Part shown: positions 25,357-34,416 of the stretch, one piece after another
How positions within the stretch are numbered: position 1 is the first letter of the stretch
Layout of the letters: the number at the start of each line of letters is the position of its first letter
Assembly: GCF_002797535.1 (NCBI RefSeq)
Contig: NZ_PGFD01000003.1
Coordinates: 62,001 to 126,000, forward strand
Reading direction: 5' to 3'
Origin: Chryseobacterium geocarposphaerae
GTDB taxonomy: Bacteria; Bacteroidota; Bacteroidia; Flavobacteriales; Weeksellaceae
DNA: 64,000 bases
Program-made: the position numbers and the translations under genes
Notes under the pieces: generated by a model
What the model saw: the letters and a program-made list of their open reading frames with translations, nothing else
The model's database searches: none
Told to the model about the DNA's origin: nothing

Positions 25357-26721
25357 TTATTTTTTAAGAGATTCTTTTTTCCAATTTCCTTTGAAACTAC
25401 AAGAATCGTATCGGCCATCGATTGAAATAAAAGTGGTCGGCAATTTTGAATTTACAAACTTTTCGATCATTTCATTTCTCTTTTTATTGAGAGCCAGCTG
25501 CTTTATTCTGTCGTAATCTGTTTCCAGGGTAATCTTGTGAGAAGGAATTTCATCTTCAATCTTAATGATTTTCACTACTTTTCTTTTGTTCTCCGCATCT
25601 TCAAATGCTGTAGTAATATCTCCTTTTTTAAGACCTGCCAATTCGTAAGTAATTACTCCCGGAATACTTTCTCTTTCTATTTTACTTGAACCGTCCGCTC
25701 CCGGAACTAATCCTCCGTTGAATTTAGTTTTCTTGTCATCTGAGAATTTGAATGCGGCATCTTTAAAACTAATCTTCCCATCCATAATAAGGGTTCTGAT
25801 ACTGTCCAGCTTCTTTTTAGCTGTACTGATTTCCTCATCTGTAGGAGTAGCCATCAACAAGATGTGTCTTGCATCATACATTTTCCCTGTCTTTTTTACC
25901 AATTGGATAATGTGATATCCGAATTCAGATTCTATAGGATCTGAGATCTCTCCTTCCTGCAGGTTTAATGCTGCCGCTTCGAAAGGCTTTACCATCTGAC
26001 CCTTATAAATGTTCTTTATTAAACCTCCGTTTACAGCAGAACCTTCGTCTTCAGAGTAAATTCTGGCCTGACTTTCAAAGCTTTCTCCTCCAAGAATATC
26101 CTGTTTTACTTTCTTAAGTCTGTTGATTAGTTCTTGCTTATGAGCTTCCGTTAATTTAGGATACATCATGATTTGCCCTAAAGACACTTCGTCTTTAATT
26201 TCCGGCAGCTGTGATTTATACAAATTGTAAAAATCAGTCACTTCGTTGGGTGTAACGTCAGCTTTTTCCGTAATTCTTTGGTACTTAGCCTGTCCGTAAT
26301 ACTGATCGGTATCAATTTTCTCGATCGTATTCTTCATTTCATAAGCATTTCTAAACTTATAAGCTGCCAACATTGTTTTCTCGTCCGGGAACTGAGAAAG
26401 TAACTGCTGATATTTTGCATTTGCACCTTCTTTGATAGCTGCAGAACGGTTATCAATTAATGTATCTCTTTTAGCTTCATATACTAAAAGTTTATTATTA
26501 ATTAAGTTTTCCAAAAACTCACATTTATCTACACTGGAAATTCCCTGCTGTTTTCCATAATTCATTTGCTCTTCTACATCAGATTCCAGAACGATTTCAT
26601 CTCCAATTACCGCTGCAATACCGTCTACCAACTGCCCCTTCTTAAGCTGAGCCTTTACGTTGGCAGAGAAAATCAGCATGAAAATCCCAAAAAGAAAAGT
26701 GATTTTTAGTTTATTTATCAT
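25357..26721 (-). CDS. Periplasmic SurA-like peptidylprolyl isomerase
   Basis: 454 residues: signal peptide (1-25, ending NVKAQ), a SurA N-terminal domain (DGIAAVIGDEIVLESDVEEQ, then KCEFLENLINNKLLVYEAKR), and two parvulin domains. The first spans about 175-270 (EVSLGQIMMYPK through ESEFGYHIIQLVKK). The second spans about 280-385 (DARHILLMATPTDEE onward), whose NGGLVPG loop is kept though its GYHI-like end is degenerate. SurA helps outer-membrane proteins fold. It lies 87 bp after the PfkB gene's upstream neighbour region on the same strand. Confidence 0.9.
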   Translation of the reverse strand: MINKLKITFLFGIFMLIFSANVKAQLKKGQLVDGIAAVIGDEIVLESDVEEQMNYGKQQGISSVDKCEFLENLINNKLLVYEAKRDTLIDNRSAAIKEGANAKYQQLLSQFPDEKTMLAAYKFRNAYEMKNTIEKIDTDQYYGQAKYQRITEKADVTPNEVTDFYNLYKSQLPEIKDEVSLGQIMMYPKLTEAHKQELINRLKKVKQDILGGESFESQARIYSEDEGSAVNGGLIKNIYKGQMVKPFEAAALNLQEGEISDPIESEFGYHIIQLVKKTGKMYDARHILLMATPTDEEISTAKKKLDSIRTLIMDGKISFKDAAFKFSDDKKTKFNGGLVPGADGSSKIERESIPGVITYELAGLKKGDITTAFEDAENKRKVVKIIKIEDEIPSHKITLETDYDRIKQLALNKKRNEMIEKFVNSKLPTTFISIDGRYDSCSFKGNWKKESLKK

Positions 26722-26808
26722 TTTACTATTTTAAACAAGTTGCAAATTTAGAATTCTTAATGAATTAGACTAAATTTTTTATTATAAATATTTCTTAAAA
26801 AGCTTTAT

Positions 26809-27732
26809 TTATTGTAGCTCAACATCAAAAGTTGTCAGTTCTTTGAATTGTCTTAATCTGCTGAACATATCCGCTTCTTTTACTTCCTGAATTCTTTCTG
26901 TCCCGAATTTTTCAACGGTAAAGGATGCCATTGCAGATCCTACGATTAATGCAGATTTCATGGTTTCGAAATCAATTTTACCTTTTTTAGCAAGATAAGC
27001 GGCAAAACCTCCCGCAAAAGTATCTCCAGCTCCTGTCGGATCGAAAACTTCTTCTAACGGTAATGCCGGAATTGCAAAAACATTATTATCATGGAAAAGC
27101 AAAGCGCCGTGCTCTCCTTTTTTGATGATCACATATTTCGGTCCCATGGTATGGATTTTTTTAGCGGCTTTCACCAAAGAATATTCTCCAGAAAGCTGTC
27201 TTGCTTCTTCATCATTAATAGTAATGACATCAGTTTTAGCAATCATATCCATCAAAACATCCCAAGCTGTATCCATCCAGAAATTCATCGTGTCAAGAAT
27301 AACAAGTTTCGGACGCTTATTCATTTTTTCAAGAACGGACAACTGAACTCCCGGGTGAAGATTTCCTAATAATAAAATTTCAGCATCCTGCATAGAATCC
27401 GGGATTTTAGGATCGAAGTTTTCTAAAACGTTTACTTCAGTAGCTAATGTATCTCTTGTATTCAGATCATTATGATATTTCCCTGCCCAGAAGAATGTTT
27501 TTCCTTCTTTTACGATTTCAATTCCTTCAATATTTACATCTCTGTCTGTAAACATATCAAGATATTCCTGCGGAAAATCTCCTCCTACTACAGAAACGAT
27601 TCCGGATTTCACTCCTAAGATAGACGATGTGATTCCGATATAAGTGGCTGCACCTCCTAAGATTTTATCTGTTTTACCAAATGGTGTTTCAATTGCATCA
27701 AATGCAACACTTCCTACAACTAAAAGTTTCAT
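26809..27732 (-). CDS. PfkB family carbohydrate/nucleoside kinase
   Basis: 307 residues from ATG 27732 (MKLLVVGSVAFDAIETPFGK); an upstream in-frame extension of 15 codons overlaps the gldD end region and is not typical of the family. GGAATYIGI near 29-37 is part of the first PfkB signature, and DPTGAGDTFAGGFAAYL near 247-263 is the second, containing the catalytic Asp. The family phosphorylates sugars or nucleosides with ATP; the text does not settle the substrate. It follows gldD by 28 bp on the same strand. Confidence 0.9.
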   Translation of the reverse strand: MKLLVVGSVAFDAIETPFGKTDKILGGAATYIGITSSILGVKSGIVSVVGGDFPQEYLDMFTDRDVNIEGIEIVKEGKTFFWAGKYHNDLNTRDTLATEVNVLENFDPKIPDSMQDAEILLLGNLHPGVQLSVLEKMNKRPKLVILDTMNFWMDTAWDVLMDMIAKTDVITINDEEARQLSGEYSLVKAAKKIHTMGPKYVIIKKGEHGALLFHDNNVFAIPALPLEEVFDPTGAGDTFAGGFAAYLAKKGKIDFETMKSALIVGSAMASFTVEKFGTERIQEVKEADMFSRLRQFKELTTFDVELQ

Positions 27733-27760
27733 ATATGTTTTAATGTAAATTTTAAGAATT

Positions 27761-28318
27761 TTAATTTTTCCATTCAAAGGTATCCAGCAAATGCTTCATA
27801 TCCTGTTTGATATAGTTGACAGCCGGAGCCAATGAATCTGGTTTTGGTCTTGTATTAAAGTAAAGATATCCCGTTACAAAGTGCTTTGTACTATCCGTAA
27901 CATAAAACTGAAGATTGGAAGCACTCTGTCCTTTCAGCTCATAAAAATTACCAAAGACTTTTTTCTCAGGATATTCAAATGATTTTGTATCGATTGAGCT
28001 GGCTTTTACCGTATGTTCATATACCATTTTCTCGGCTTCTTTCAAATGATCTACGAAATCATTCTTGATCGGAAAATAGGTAATAAATACTTTTGCCTTC
28101 ATTTTAGGATAATTCAGATAGTACCAGCAAGGTCTTTTCGCATCCGTAATTTTAGCAAAGTCCGAATATTCGAAAGTGTATGCACAGTTGTTCTCAAATT
28201 TCTGATATTTAGGAGCAGGATACTCCAGACGAAGTTCTCCATAAGGTTTGGGAACAGAATCTTTACCGCAAGACACTAAAACTAAGGCTAAAAAAATAAA
28301 AATGACGTTTTTAATCAT
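27761..28318 (-). CDS. gldD: Gliding motility lipoprotein GldD
   Basis: 185 residues from ATG 28318 (MIKNVIFIFLALVLVSCGKD) with a lipobox (LVSC). The mature part has the GldD pattern: PKPYGELRLEYPAPKYQKFE near 22, FEYSDFAKI, CWYYLNYPKMKAKVFITYFP near 75-94, then VTDSTKHFVTGYLYFNTRP and a final LDTFEW. GldD is a lipoprotein required for gliding in Flavobacterium and for type IX secretion in many Bacteroidota. The usual partners gldE and ssb are not between mutY and gldD here. Confidence 0.92.
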   Translation of the reverse strand: MIKNVIFIFLALVLVSCGKDSVPKPYGELRLEYPAPKYQKFENNCAYTFEYSDFAKITDAKRPCWYYLNYPKMKAKVFITYFPIKNDFVDHLKEAEKMVYEHTVKASSIDTKSFEYPEKKVFGNFYELKGQSASNLQFYVTDSTKHFVTGYLYFNTRPKPDSLAPAVNYIKQDMKHLLDTFEWKN

Positions 28319-28362
28319 TTTGCAAAAGTACAAATTAGATTTCAGATTTTAAAAGACAAATT

Positions 28363-29397
28363 TCAGTCTTTCAGTGAGTTTTGAATATAGTTTTCCAAAG
28401 GTTTAGGAAATGACTTTTCGTGGAAGTTTTTAAAGTCAGAAATGATATACTGATTAGAGGCAATCAATACTTTCCAAATAGCATCTGAGGTTATCTCCAC
28501 ATCAAAAATCTCAATACTTAAATTCTTATGGGTCAGCTTATGATTTACATTTTTTACTCCTTTAATGAATTGTTTCAGTTCTTCAGAAATTTCCGGTAAA
28601 AACTCAAATAATTTTTTCCAGATGAAATCATCTTTTCTTTGCTGAATTAAAAACTGACCGTTTCTGTGAACAAAATAATAAGTCAGTTGAAGATCTTCAG
28701 CTTTTACTTTTTTGGTTTTAACAGGAAAATAAGACGTTTTCTGCAAAGAAAAAGCCAAACAATTTTCTTGGAGAGGGCATTCTTCGCAAAGAGGACTTTT
28801 AGGTTTGCAGATTTCGGAGCCCAAATCCATCATGGCCTGATTAAAATCCCCAACGTTTTCTGGCATGATCAAAGTAGCCAGTTCAGAAAAGTAATTAAAG
28901 GCCCTTGAATTGGATATATCAAAATCATCAGCAAAAAAACGACTCAGAACACGGTAAAAGTTACCATCAACCGCGGGCATTTTTCCATTAAAACAGATAC
29001 TTGAAATTGCCGCTGCAGTATACTTTCCAACACCTTTCAGTTTCAGAATCTCTTCGTATTCGGAAGGAAAACTGCCATGATAATCTGTCATGATCTGTTT
29101 TGCCGCCTTATGAATATTGATGGCTCTTGAATAATATCCCAATCCTTTCCAATGTAACAAAACCTCATCTTCATCAGCTTCTGCCAATGTCTTTACATCC
29201 GGAAATCTTCTGATAAAATTGTTATAATGATTAAGTCCCTGGTTAATTCTGGTCTGCTGGAAAACGATCTCACAGATCCAGATTTTATAAGGATCTTTTG
29301 TCTGCCTGAAAGGCAAATCTCTTGCATTGTTTTTGTACCAGTGAAGAAGTGTGTTACCTATATGTTTAAAGCCTGAACCGCTGTTATTCTTTTCCAA
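28363..29397 (-). CDS. mutY: A/G-specific adenine glycosylase MutY
   Basis: 344 residues. MutY removes adenine opposite 8-oxoguanine. Seen: WYKNNARDLPFRQTKDPYKI at the N-terminus, the HhH motif LKLKGVGKYTAAAISSICF, the catalytic Asp in PAVDGNFYRVLSRFF, the [4Fe-4S] pattern CKPKSPLCEECPLQENC, and a C-terminal NUDIX-like domain (LTYYFVHRNGQFLIQQRKDD) that recognises 8-oxoG. The first codon must be TTG (29397), because no in-frame ATG or GTG precedes the conserved WYKNN block. A -7 box TATCTTTG lies 25 nt upstream. Confidence 0.95.
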   Translation of the reverse strand: MEKNNSGSGFKHIGNTLLHWYKNNARDLPFRQTKDPYKIWICEIVFQQTRINQGLNHYNNFIRRFPDVKTLAEADEDEVLLHWKGLGYYSRAINIHKAAKQIMTDYHGSFPSEYEEILKLKGVGKYTAAAISSICFNGKMPAVDGNFYRVLSRFFADDFDISNSRAFNYFSELATLIMPENVGDFNQAMMDLGSEICKPKSPLCEECPLQENCLAFSLQKTSYFPVKTKKVKAEDLQLTYYFVHRNGQFLIQQRKDDFIWKKLFEFLPEISEELKQFIKGVKNVNHKLTHKNLSIEIFDVEITSDAIWKVLIASNQYIISDFKNFHEKSFPKPLENYIQNSLKD

Positions 29398-29421
29398 AAA
29401 TCCGTCTCATTTTTATGAGAA

Positions 29422-29429
29422 CAAAGATA
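29422..29429 (-). promoter_or_regulatory. -7 box of mutY
   Basis: TATCTTTG on the reverse strand, a perfect TAnnTTTG. A TTTG lies only 16 bp upstream, slightly closer than usual. A small TCTCAT/ATGAGA hairpin (29405-29420) sits in the leader. Confidence 0.4.
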
Positions 29430-29431
29430 CT

Positions 29432-29890
29432 TTATTTTTTCACTTCAAAAACGGAAGCTCCTTTCACCCACTGATATTTAATCTGTTTTTCTTCTGCAAT
29501 AAAGCGAAAACCTTCAAGCTTTTTTAAATAAACATATATTGAAGAGTCTTTCTTTAATGCTAATTTCTGATTCGCCAGAAACTGCATAGGAAAACTAATT
29601 ACTGAATCTCTAGTTGTTTTTAATACATTTCCGGAATCTACCCTGTAAATAAACACAGGTTTTCCACGACCGGAAAAACTGTCCGTAAGCTTTATTTTTG
29701 AACTTGAAATCACGACTTCACTGGCGTCAAAACATTCGTCTGCATTCATTACATAAGCTTTGCCTTCTTGTCTTTCGTCCGCAAAAAGATCAATTTTATG
29801 TTCTATTTGAGGTCGTTTTTCTTCACAGCTTATCACAAATATTATGAAAAACAGGGATTGAAAAATCATCATTCTCACTTTCATATTCAT
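29432..29890 (-). CDS. Hypothetical lipoprotein
   Basis: 152 residues with a lipoprotein signal (FIIFVISC, lipid Cys near 22; next residues EEKR are acidic). The mature part has two beta-rich stretches (KAYVMNADECFDASEVVISS, SGNVLKTTRDSVISFPMQFL). No family recognised. It follows the T6SSiii sheath genes on the same strand but is separated from them by a strong terminator, so adjacency alone does not tie it to secretion. Confidence 0.7.
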   Translation of the reverse strand: MNMKVRMMIFQSLFFIIFVISCEEKRPQIEHKIDLFADERQEGKAYVMNADECFDASEVVISSSKIKLTDSFSGRGKPVFIYRVDSGNVLKTTRDSVISFPMQFLANQKLALKKDSSIYVYLKKLEGFRFIAEEKQIKYQWVKGASVFEVKK

Positions 29891-29913
29891 TTCGATTTGG
29901 TGGTTTGATATAG

Positions 29914-29946
29914 AAAAACCGATGTTTGAACTGCATCGGTTTTTTC
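29914..29946 (-). terminator. Intrinsic terminator after tssC
   Basis: AAAACCGATG pairs with CATCGGTTTT around a nine-base loop, with A-run and T-run on either side. It ends the tssB-tssC unit. Confidence 0.85.
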
Positions 29947-29972
29947 ATTAATTATTAAGAAGTGTTGTTGTG

Positions 29973-31334
29973 TTATTCCTGAGTGTATTCAGCATCCCAT
30001 TCATTTCCGTCATCTCCCTTGTGTCCGTCTAGTTTAATAACAAAACTTTTTGTAGGGAAATAAGGCGTCAAACGAATATCCAGCCAAACTCTGTCTTTAT
30101 TTACTTTATCCTGTTCGAAACGAACAATTTTGAATTTCTCAATCAGCTTGTCCGGTCCTTTAATTCCGTCAAGGAAGCTTACAATTTGTCTTCTAAGATC
30201 GTCTTCGTTTCTGGCATTCCAGTTTTCGAAAGCTCTTCTGTTTAAGAAGTCTAACAAAACTTTGGTTACATAATCGAATACACGAACTACCGAATAAGTC
30301 TGAAGCCCGATATTGTCTCCTGTAAATAATGTTTTTGCTGAAAAAGCCATGATTTTTCCATATTCATTAACCATAGGAACTAATCCCATTTTTTCCAGCT
30401 GAGAAATTTCGCTTTTTTTCAATTCGAATTTTACAGCATCTACTTCATTGATGTTACCATGCTTTTTACCTGCTGCAACCTGCGACATGAGTGTCTTATG
30501 AATTTTTCCAGCTAATGAGGTGGAAGGTGGAAGTTCTACATTCTCCTCTTCCCCCACTTCTTCTGCTTTACCACGGCCGACAAGCCAGTTACACGTCATA
30601 ATCACATTACTTCTGTGCAATTCTCCGCCTGTAAGATTCGCGGAATGGAATAAATCTACTACGTCATCAGGCTTATCAAGATTGGCAAAATCGGTAACCA
30701 TCATTACTTTGTTTTCGTTACAGATTTTCGCCCATTTTTCAATCACTTTATTGGATCCTAAGTAACCTGGGATTGCCAAAATTGAGTAGTTATCTCTTAG
30801 ATCTAAACGGTCGTAATAGTTTTTGAATTCCTCAGCAATAGCATCGATAAACAAAGGATTATCCAAATCAGAAACCTGGTCTAAGCTTGCATTTACAATA
30901 CTTACATTATCTACTTTATCGAGTTCTGTATTTTTGTAAAATTGAGCTACTGTTCTGTAATTGGTTTCTAATAAGCGGACAGCATCCAATGTGTTTTTCA
31001 GATTGGTCTTTAAGTTCTGATCTGCCTGTTGTGCTTTGTTTTTGCAAGTTTCTGCCATTTTATCAGCAGATTCATTTCCTTCTAAAAGATTGATCCAAAG
31101 GTTGATTTTCTGTAGAAGCTCTTTTCTTTCTTCTCCTTTGTTGCTATCGTTTAGGAAGATTTCTTTCCTAGCTTTTCTTGTAGGGTTCATATTGGCAATG
31201 CCATCCACAACAGATTCAACAAAACCAAAACCTCCTATTTTATTGAGTTCGGCAAGAGGATTTCCTTTCGGCTGTCCTGCGTGTTGCTGTTGTCCTTGTT
31301 GTTGGCTTTCAGCTGCCTGTAATTTACTATCCAT
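29973..31334 (-). CDS. tssC: Type VI secretion sheath protein TssC (T6SSiii)
   Basis: 453 residues. It matches the Bacteroidota TssC family: a Gln-rich start, then GGFGFVESVVDGIANMNPTRKA, LLQKINLWINLLEGN, YYDRLDLRDNYSILAIPGYL, NVIMTCNWLVGRGKAEEVGE and LRLTPYFPTKSFVIKLDGHK-like C-terminal strands (IRLTPYFPTKSFVIKLDG). TssC with TssB builds the contractile sheath that drives the effector tube. It follows tssB by 23 bp. No baseplate, Hcp, VgrG, ClpV or effector gene is in the window, so the rest of the system must lie elsewhere. Confidence 0.9.
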   Translation of the reverse strand: MDSKLQAAESQQQGQQQHAGQPKGNPLAELNKIGGFGFVESVVDGIANMNPTRKARKEIFLNDSNKGEERKELLQKINLWINLLEGNESADKMAETCKNKAQQADQNLKTNLKNTLDAVRLLETNYRTVAQFYKNTELDKVDNVSIVNASLDQVSDLDNPLFIDAIAEEFKNYYDRLDLRDNYSILAIPGYLGSNKVIEKWAKICNENKVMMVTDFANLDKPDDVVDLFHSANLTGGELHRSNVIMTCNWLVGRGKAEEVGEEENVELPPSTSLAGKIHKTLMSQVAAGKKHGNINEVDAVKFELKKSEISQLEKMGLVPMVNEYGKIMAFSAKTLFTGDNIGLQTYSVVRVFDYVTKVLLDFLNRRAFENWNARNEDDLRRQIVSFLDGIKGPDKLIEKFKIVRFEQDKVNKDRVWLDIRLTPYFPTKSFVIKLDGHKGDDGNEWDAEYTQE

Positions 31335-31357
31335 GATGTAATGTAACTTCTTTAAGA

Positions 31358-31804
31358 TTATTTTTCAAGTTCTTGTGCCACTTCTTTCAACACTTCCACA
31401 AAAGCAGCTCTTGTCTGCTCATTTTCTAACATATTACGCAGAATCTTATTCGTCTTTAGCTGACGGACAATTTTATTATATTGCTCCTGCTCCATGCTTA
31501 GCTGCTGCAAATAATCTGATTTCTGAATAAGATTTTTGGGAGTGAAATCCGCAAGATTTTGAAAACGGAATTCTTCTTCCACCACATTGCCTTCTTCCGT
31601 TTCATGTTGTACATTTACAGAAGGTTGGAAATGTTTGAAGACGTCTTCCACTGTTTTTAATCCTGTTACAATTTCAGGGGTATAAGATTCTTCTGTTGTA
31701 AGCTGGCTTACTATCAGAGACTTATTTTCTTGTATTTCCTGAATAGCTTCATTAGCGTCTACTTTTACCTCGTTGCCGCCAACACCATAATTAAACATTG
31801 CCAT
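31358..31804 (-). CDS. tssB: Type VI secretion sheath protein TssB (T6SSiii)
   Basis: 148 residues from ATG 31804 (MAMFNYGVGGNEVKVDANEA). The frame opens 34 codons earlier, but that part is a charged leader unlike the family. TssB is the small sheath subunit: VKVDANEAIQEIQENKSLIV, LTTEESYTPEIVTGLKTVED, FRFQNLADFTPKNLIQKSDY and a helical end LLRNML-like (RQLKTNKILRNMLENEQTRA). The DFTPKNLIQ block resembles the DF.P..v motif of canonical TssB. It is the promoter-proximal gene of the pair. Confidence 0.9.
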   Translation of the reverse strand: MAMFNYGVGGNEVKVDANEAIQEIQENKSLIVSQLTTEESYTPEIVTGLKTVEDVFKHFQPSVNVQHETEEGNVVEEEFRFQNLADFTPKNLIQKSDYLQQLSMEQEQYNKIVRQLKTNKILRNMLENEQTRAAFVEVLKEVAQELEK

Positions 31805-32010
31805 ATTATTAATATTTTGAGATTTCTTGTTTTGGTGTGAATTGGTTTTGTCTGAATCAAACAAATGTCCAATCCAATGTTTAAATTTAAAAAAAAACTG
31901 TAACATACAAAATTTTGTTAAGATTTTTTATTGAAATATTTAATAACACCTACAAATAAGTATCTTGTTATTACCTGTTTACAAAATCACTAAACTATGA
32001 AAAATAAACA

Positions 32011-32041
32011 AAAAACGCATCATTTCTGATGCGTTTTTCTT
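32011..32041 (-). terminator. Intrinsic terminator
   Basis: AAAAACGCATCA pairs perfectly with TGATGCGTTTTT around TTTC. It ends the first M13 peptidase gene. The CATTTCTG apex recurs in two other terminators here. Confidence 0.88.
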
Positions 32042-32061
32042 TCTAACAATTCTTGGTGATG

Positions 32062-34161
32062 TTACCAAATTTTTATTCTGTCCTGAGGAGCCTTATACAT
32101 TTTATCTCCCGGTTTTATATCAAATGCCTTAATAAATGCATCCTGATTTACCAATGGCCCAAATGCCCTGAAAACTCCCGGCGAGTGTGGGTCTGTTTTT
32201 ACCTGGTTTACCATGTACTGATCTGTTGCCTTCGTTCTCCAAACCGTTGCCCAGCTCATGAAAAATCTCTGATCCTGCGTGAAACCGCTGATTAATCCAG
32301 GGTTCCCTTTGTCTTTAAGATACATTTGTAATGCATCATACGCAACAGCAACACCTCCTAAGTCTCCGATATTTTCTCCACTTGTAAATTTACCGTTTAC
32401 AAAGCTTCCTTTTACCGGTTCATAACCGCTGTACTGCGCTGCCAACTGACCTACTTTGGCGTCAAAATTCTTACGATCCGCTTCGGTCCACCAATTATTT
32501 AAGTTACCATCTCCATCAAATCTTGAACCGCTGTCGTCAAATCCGTGAGAAATTTCGTGACCGATAACTGCTCCGATTCCACCGAAATTAACGGCTGCAT
32601 CTGCTTTAGGATTATAGAAAGGCGGCTGAAGAATGGCAGCAGGGAAAACAATTTCGTTATTTGATCCGCTGTAATACGCATTCACCGTTTGAGGTGTCAT
32701 CCCCCATTCTGTTTTGTCAACAGGTTTTCCTACTTTATCCAGACTTCTCTGATATTGCCAAGCGGAAACATTCTGAAGATTGGAATATAAAGTTGCCCCT
32801 GCTTTTGGAGATTCCACTTTTAACTGGGTATAATCTTTCCATTTGTCCGGATAAGCAATTTTCACGGTGAATTTTGACAGCTTTTCCTGAGCTTTCACTT
32901 TAGTTTCCGGAGACATCCAGTCTATATCATTGATATGCTGTTTGAATGATTTCAAAATATAGTCAATATAGGTTTCCATCTGAGCTTTTGCTTCAGGTGT
33001 AAAGTATTTTTCAACGTATAATTTCCCGAAAGCTTCACCAAGAACACTGTTTACGAGAGAAAGTCCTCTTTTATTCATCGGGCGCTGCTCTTTCTGTCCC
33101 TGAAGATATTTGGAATAAAAATCGAATCTGATCTGTTCCAAATTTTCATCCAGATTACTCGCATTACCATTGATTAAGTGATATTTTAAATAATCTTTCA
33201 GCAACGGAAGGTTCTTCTGTGTGAGGAACGAATCCATATTTTGGTAATACTTCAGTTCGCCAATGATTACTCTGTCTGTATTTACACCGGCTTCTTTCAA
33301 ATATTTCGGAAGGTTTACATTTTTTACCAAAGCAGGTAATTCTGATACATTTTTCGGATTGTATCTTAAATTGGCATCTCTGTTTTGCTCAAGCGTCAGT
33401 AAATAATTGGCCAACTGTTTTTCAAAATCAACAACATTTTTCGCAGCCGATTCAGAATTTTTATATCCTAATACTCCGAACAGTTTTCCAACGTAAGACT
33501 GATATTCTGCCAAAGTTTTTGTGTTGGCTTCATTAACTTTCTGATAGTAATCTCTCCCCAATCCCAAATCCGGACCGCCAAGATACACAGCATTCATGTT
33601 AGAATTCTTCATATCGGCACCGACTCTCCATCCATAAAAAGAATTATCTCCTAATTTTGTCGCTTCCAAAAGATATTTCTGAAGATCATTAAGATTTTTG
33701 ATGGCATCAATTTTTGCCAGATCCCCTTTGATAGGAGCTAATCCTTCTGCATTTCTTTTACTTATATCCATAAACGAAGCATACAGGTTCTGGATTTTAT
33801 GCCCTTCAGAGCCCGCAGGATAAGTTTCTGATAAAATTTTGTTTAAAATATCCAAAGAAGCATCATCCACATTTTCTCTCAATGCATTGAAAGATCCCCA
33901 ACTTGCCTTGTCTGAAGGAATCTGAGTCGTTTTCACCCAGTTTCCGTTCACATAGCTAAAAAAATCATCTTGCGGACGCACCGTTTTATCCATATAAGAT
34001 AAATTGAGTCCTTCTTCTTTTACTTCCTCTTTTTTCACCTGTTCTACAACAACGTCTTTCATCGTTTCTGGTTTTTGAGTTTCAGCAGTCTTTGTCGTTC
34101 CACACGAATTTAAAAATACCAAACCCGAAAAGGCAAGTATTCCAATATTTAGCTTTTTCAT
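32062..34161 (-). CDS. pepO: M13 family zinc endopeptidase (lipoprotein)
   Basis: 699 residues from ATG 34161 (MKKLNIGILAFSGLVFLNSC). It is a lipoprotein (lipid Cys at 20). M13 (neprilysin/PepO) core: the N-terminal domain VRPQDDFFSYVNGNWVKTTQ, then in the C-terminal half VNAYYSGSNNEIVFPAAILQ, the zinc motif VIGHEISHGFDDSGSRFDGD (HExxH), and GENIGDLGGVAVAYDA (ExxxD, third ligand), ending CPR-like FGPLVNQDAFIKAFDI. A tandem paralogue follows on the same strand. Probable role: peptide degradation in the envelope. Confidence 0.93.
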   Translation of the reverse strand: MKKLNIGILAFSGLVFLNSCGTTKTAETQKPETMKDVVVEQVKKEEVKEEGLNLSYMDKTVRPQDDFFSYVNGNWVKTTQIPSDKASWGSFNALRENVDDASLDILNKILSETYPAGSEGHKIQNLYASFMDISKRNAEGLAPIKGDLAKIDAIKNLNDLQKYLLEATKLGDNSFYGWRVGADMKNSNMNAVYLGGPDLGLGRDYYQKVNEANTKTLAEYQSYVGKLFGVLGYKNSESAAKNVVDFEKQLANYLLTLEQNRDANLRYNPKNVSELPALVKNVNLPKYLKEAGVNTDRVIIGELKYYQNMDSFLTQKNLPLLKDYLKYHLINGNASNLDENLEQIRFDFYSKYLQGQKEQRPMNKRGLSLVNSVLGEAFGKLYVEKYFTPEAKAQMETYIDYILKSFKQHINDIDWMSPETKVKAQEKLSKFTVKIAYPDKWKDYTQLKVESPKAGATLYSNLQNVSAWQYQRSLDKVGKPVDKTEWGMTPQTVNAYYSGSNNEIVFPAAILQPPFYNPKADAAVNFGGIGAVIGHEISHGFDDSGSRFDGDGNLNNWWTEADRKNFDAKVGQLAAQYSGYEPVKGSFVNGKFTSGENIGDLGGVAVAYDALQMYLKDKGNPGLISGFTQDQRFFMSWATVWRTKATDQYMVNQVKTDPHSPGVFRAFGPLVNQDAFIKAFDIKPGDKMYKAPQDRIKIW

Positions 34162-34264
34162 TAAAGATAATTTTTGATTGTACACAAACTTACCAAATAT
34201 ACGAATTTTGATGGATAGCTAAAAGTTATAAATTATGAGTCATGAGTTCAGATATTTCGTCTCC

Positions 34265-34337
34265 GCTCAGCATGACATTTCTAATACTAATCGTGTATGT
34301 CCTAAATAGTGTATTCTGTAACGGTGTCATGCTGAGC
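34265..34337. repeat. Intergenic inverted repeat
   Basis: GCTCAGCATGACA (34265-34277) and TGTCATGCTGAGC (34325-34337) are perfect inverse copies, 47 bp apart, followed by TTGTCGAAGCATCTC. The wording (CAGCATGACA / TGTCATGCTGAGC) belongs to a common class of Bacteroidota intergenic repeats related to the copies at 41861 and 52473. Confidence 0.6.
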
Positions 34338-34370
34338 TTGTCGAAGCATCTCTTAAATATTATAAAAACA

Positions 34371-34398
34371 AAAACCGTTCATTTCTGAACGGTTTTTT
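34371..34398 (-). terminator. Intrinsic terminator
   Basis: AAAACCGTTCA pairs with TGAACGGTTTT around TTTC, with T-runs both ways. It ends the second M13 peptidase gene. Confidence 0.88.
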
Positions 34399-34416
34399 TG
34401 CTATAGTTTGGTAAGA

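Noticed and set aside
29432..29890. Assignment of the lipoprotein after tssC as a T6SS component such as TssQ
   Set aside because: Only adjacency supports it, and a strong terminator lies between; it is left as hypothetical.
31805..31906. 34-residue extension of TssB
   Set aside because: Charged leader not seen in the family; MAMFNYG is the likely start.
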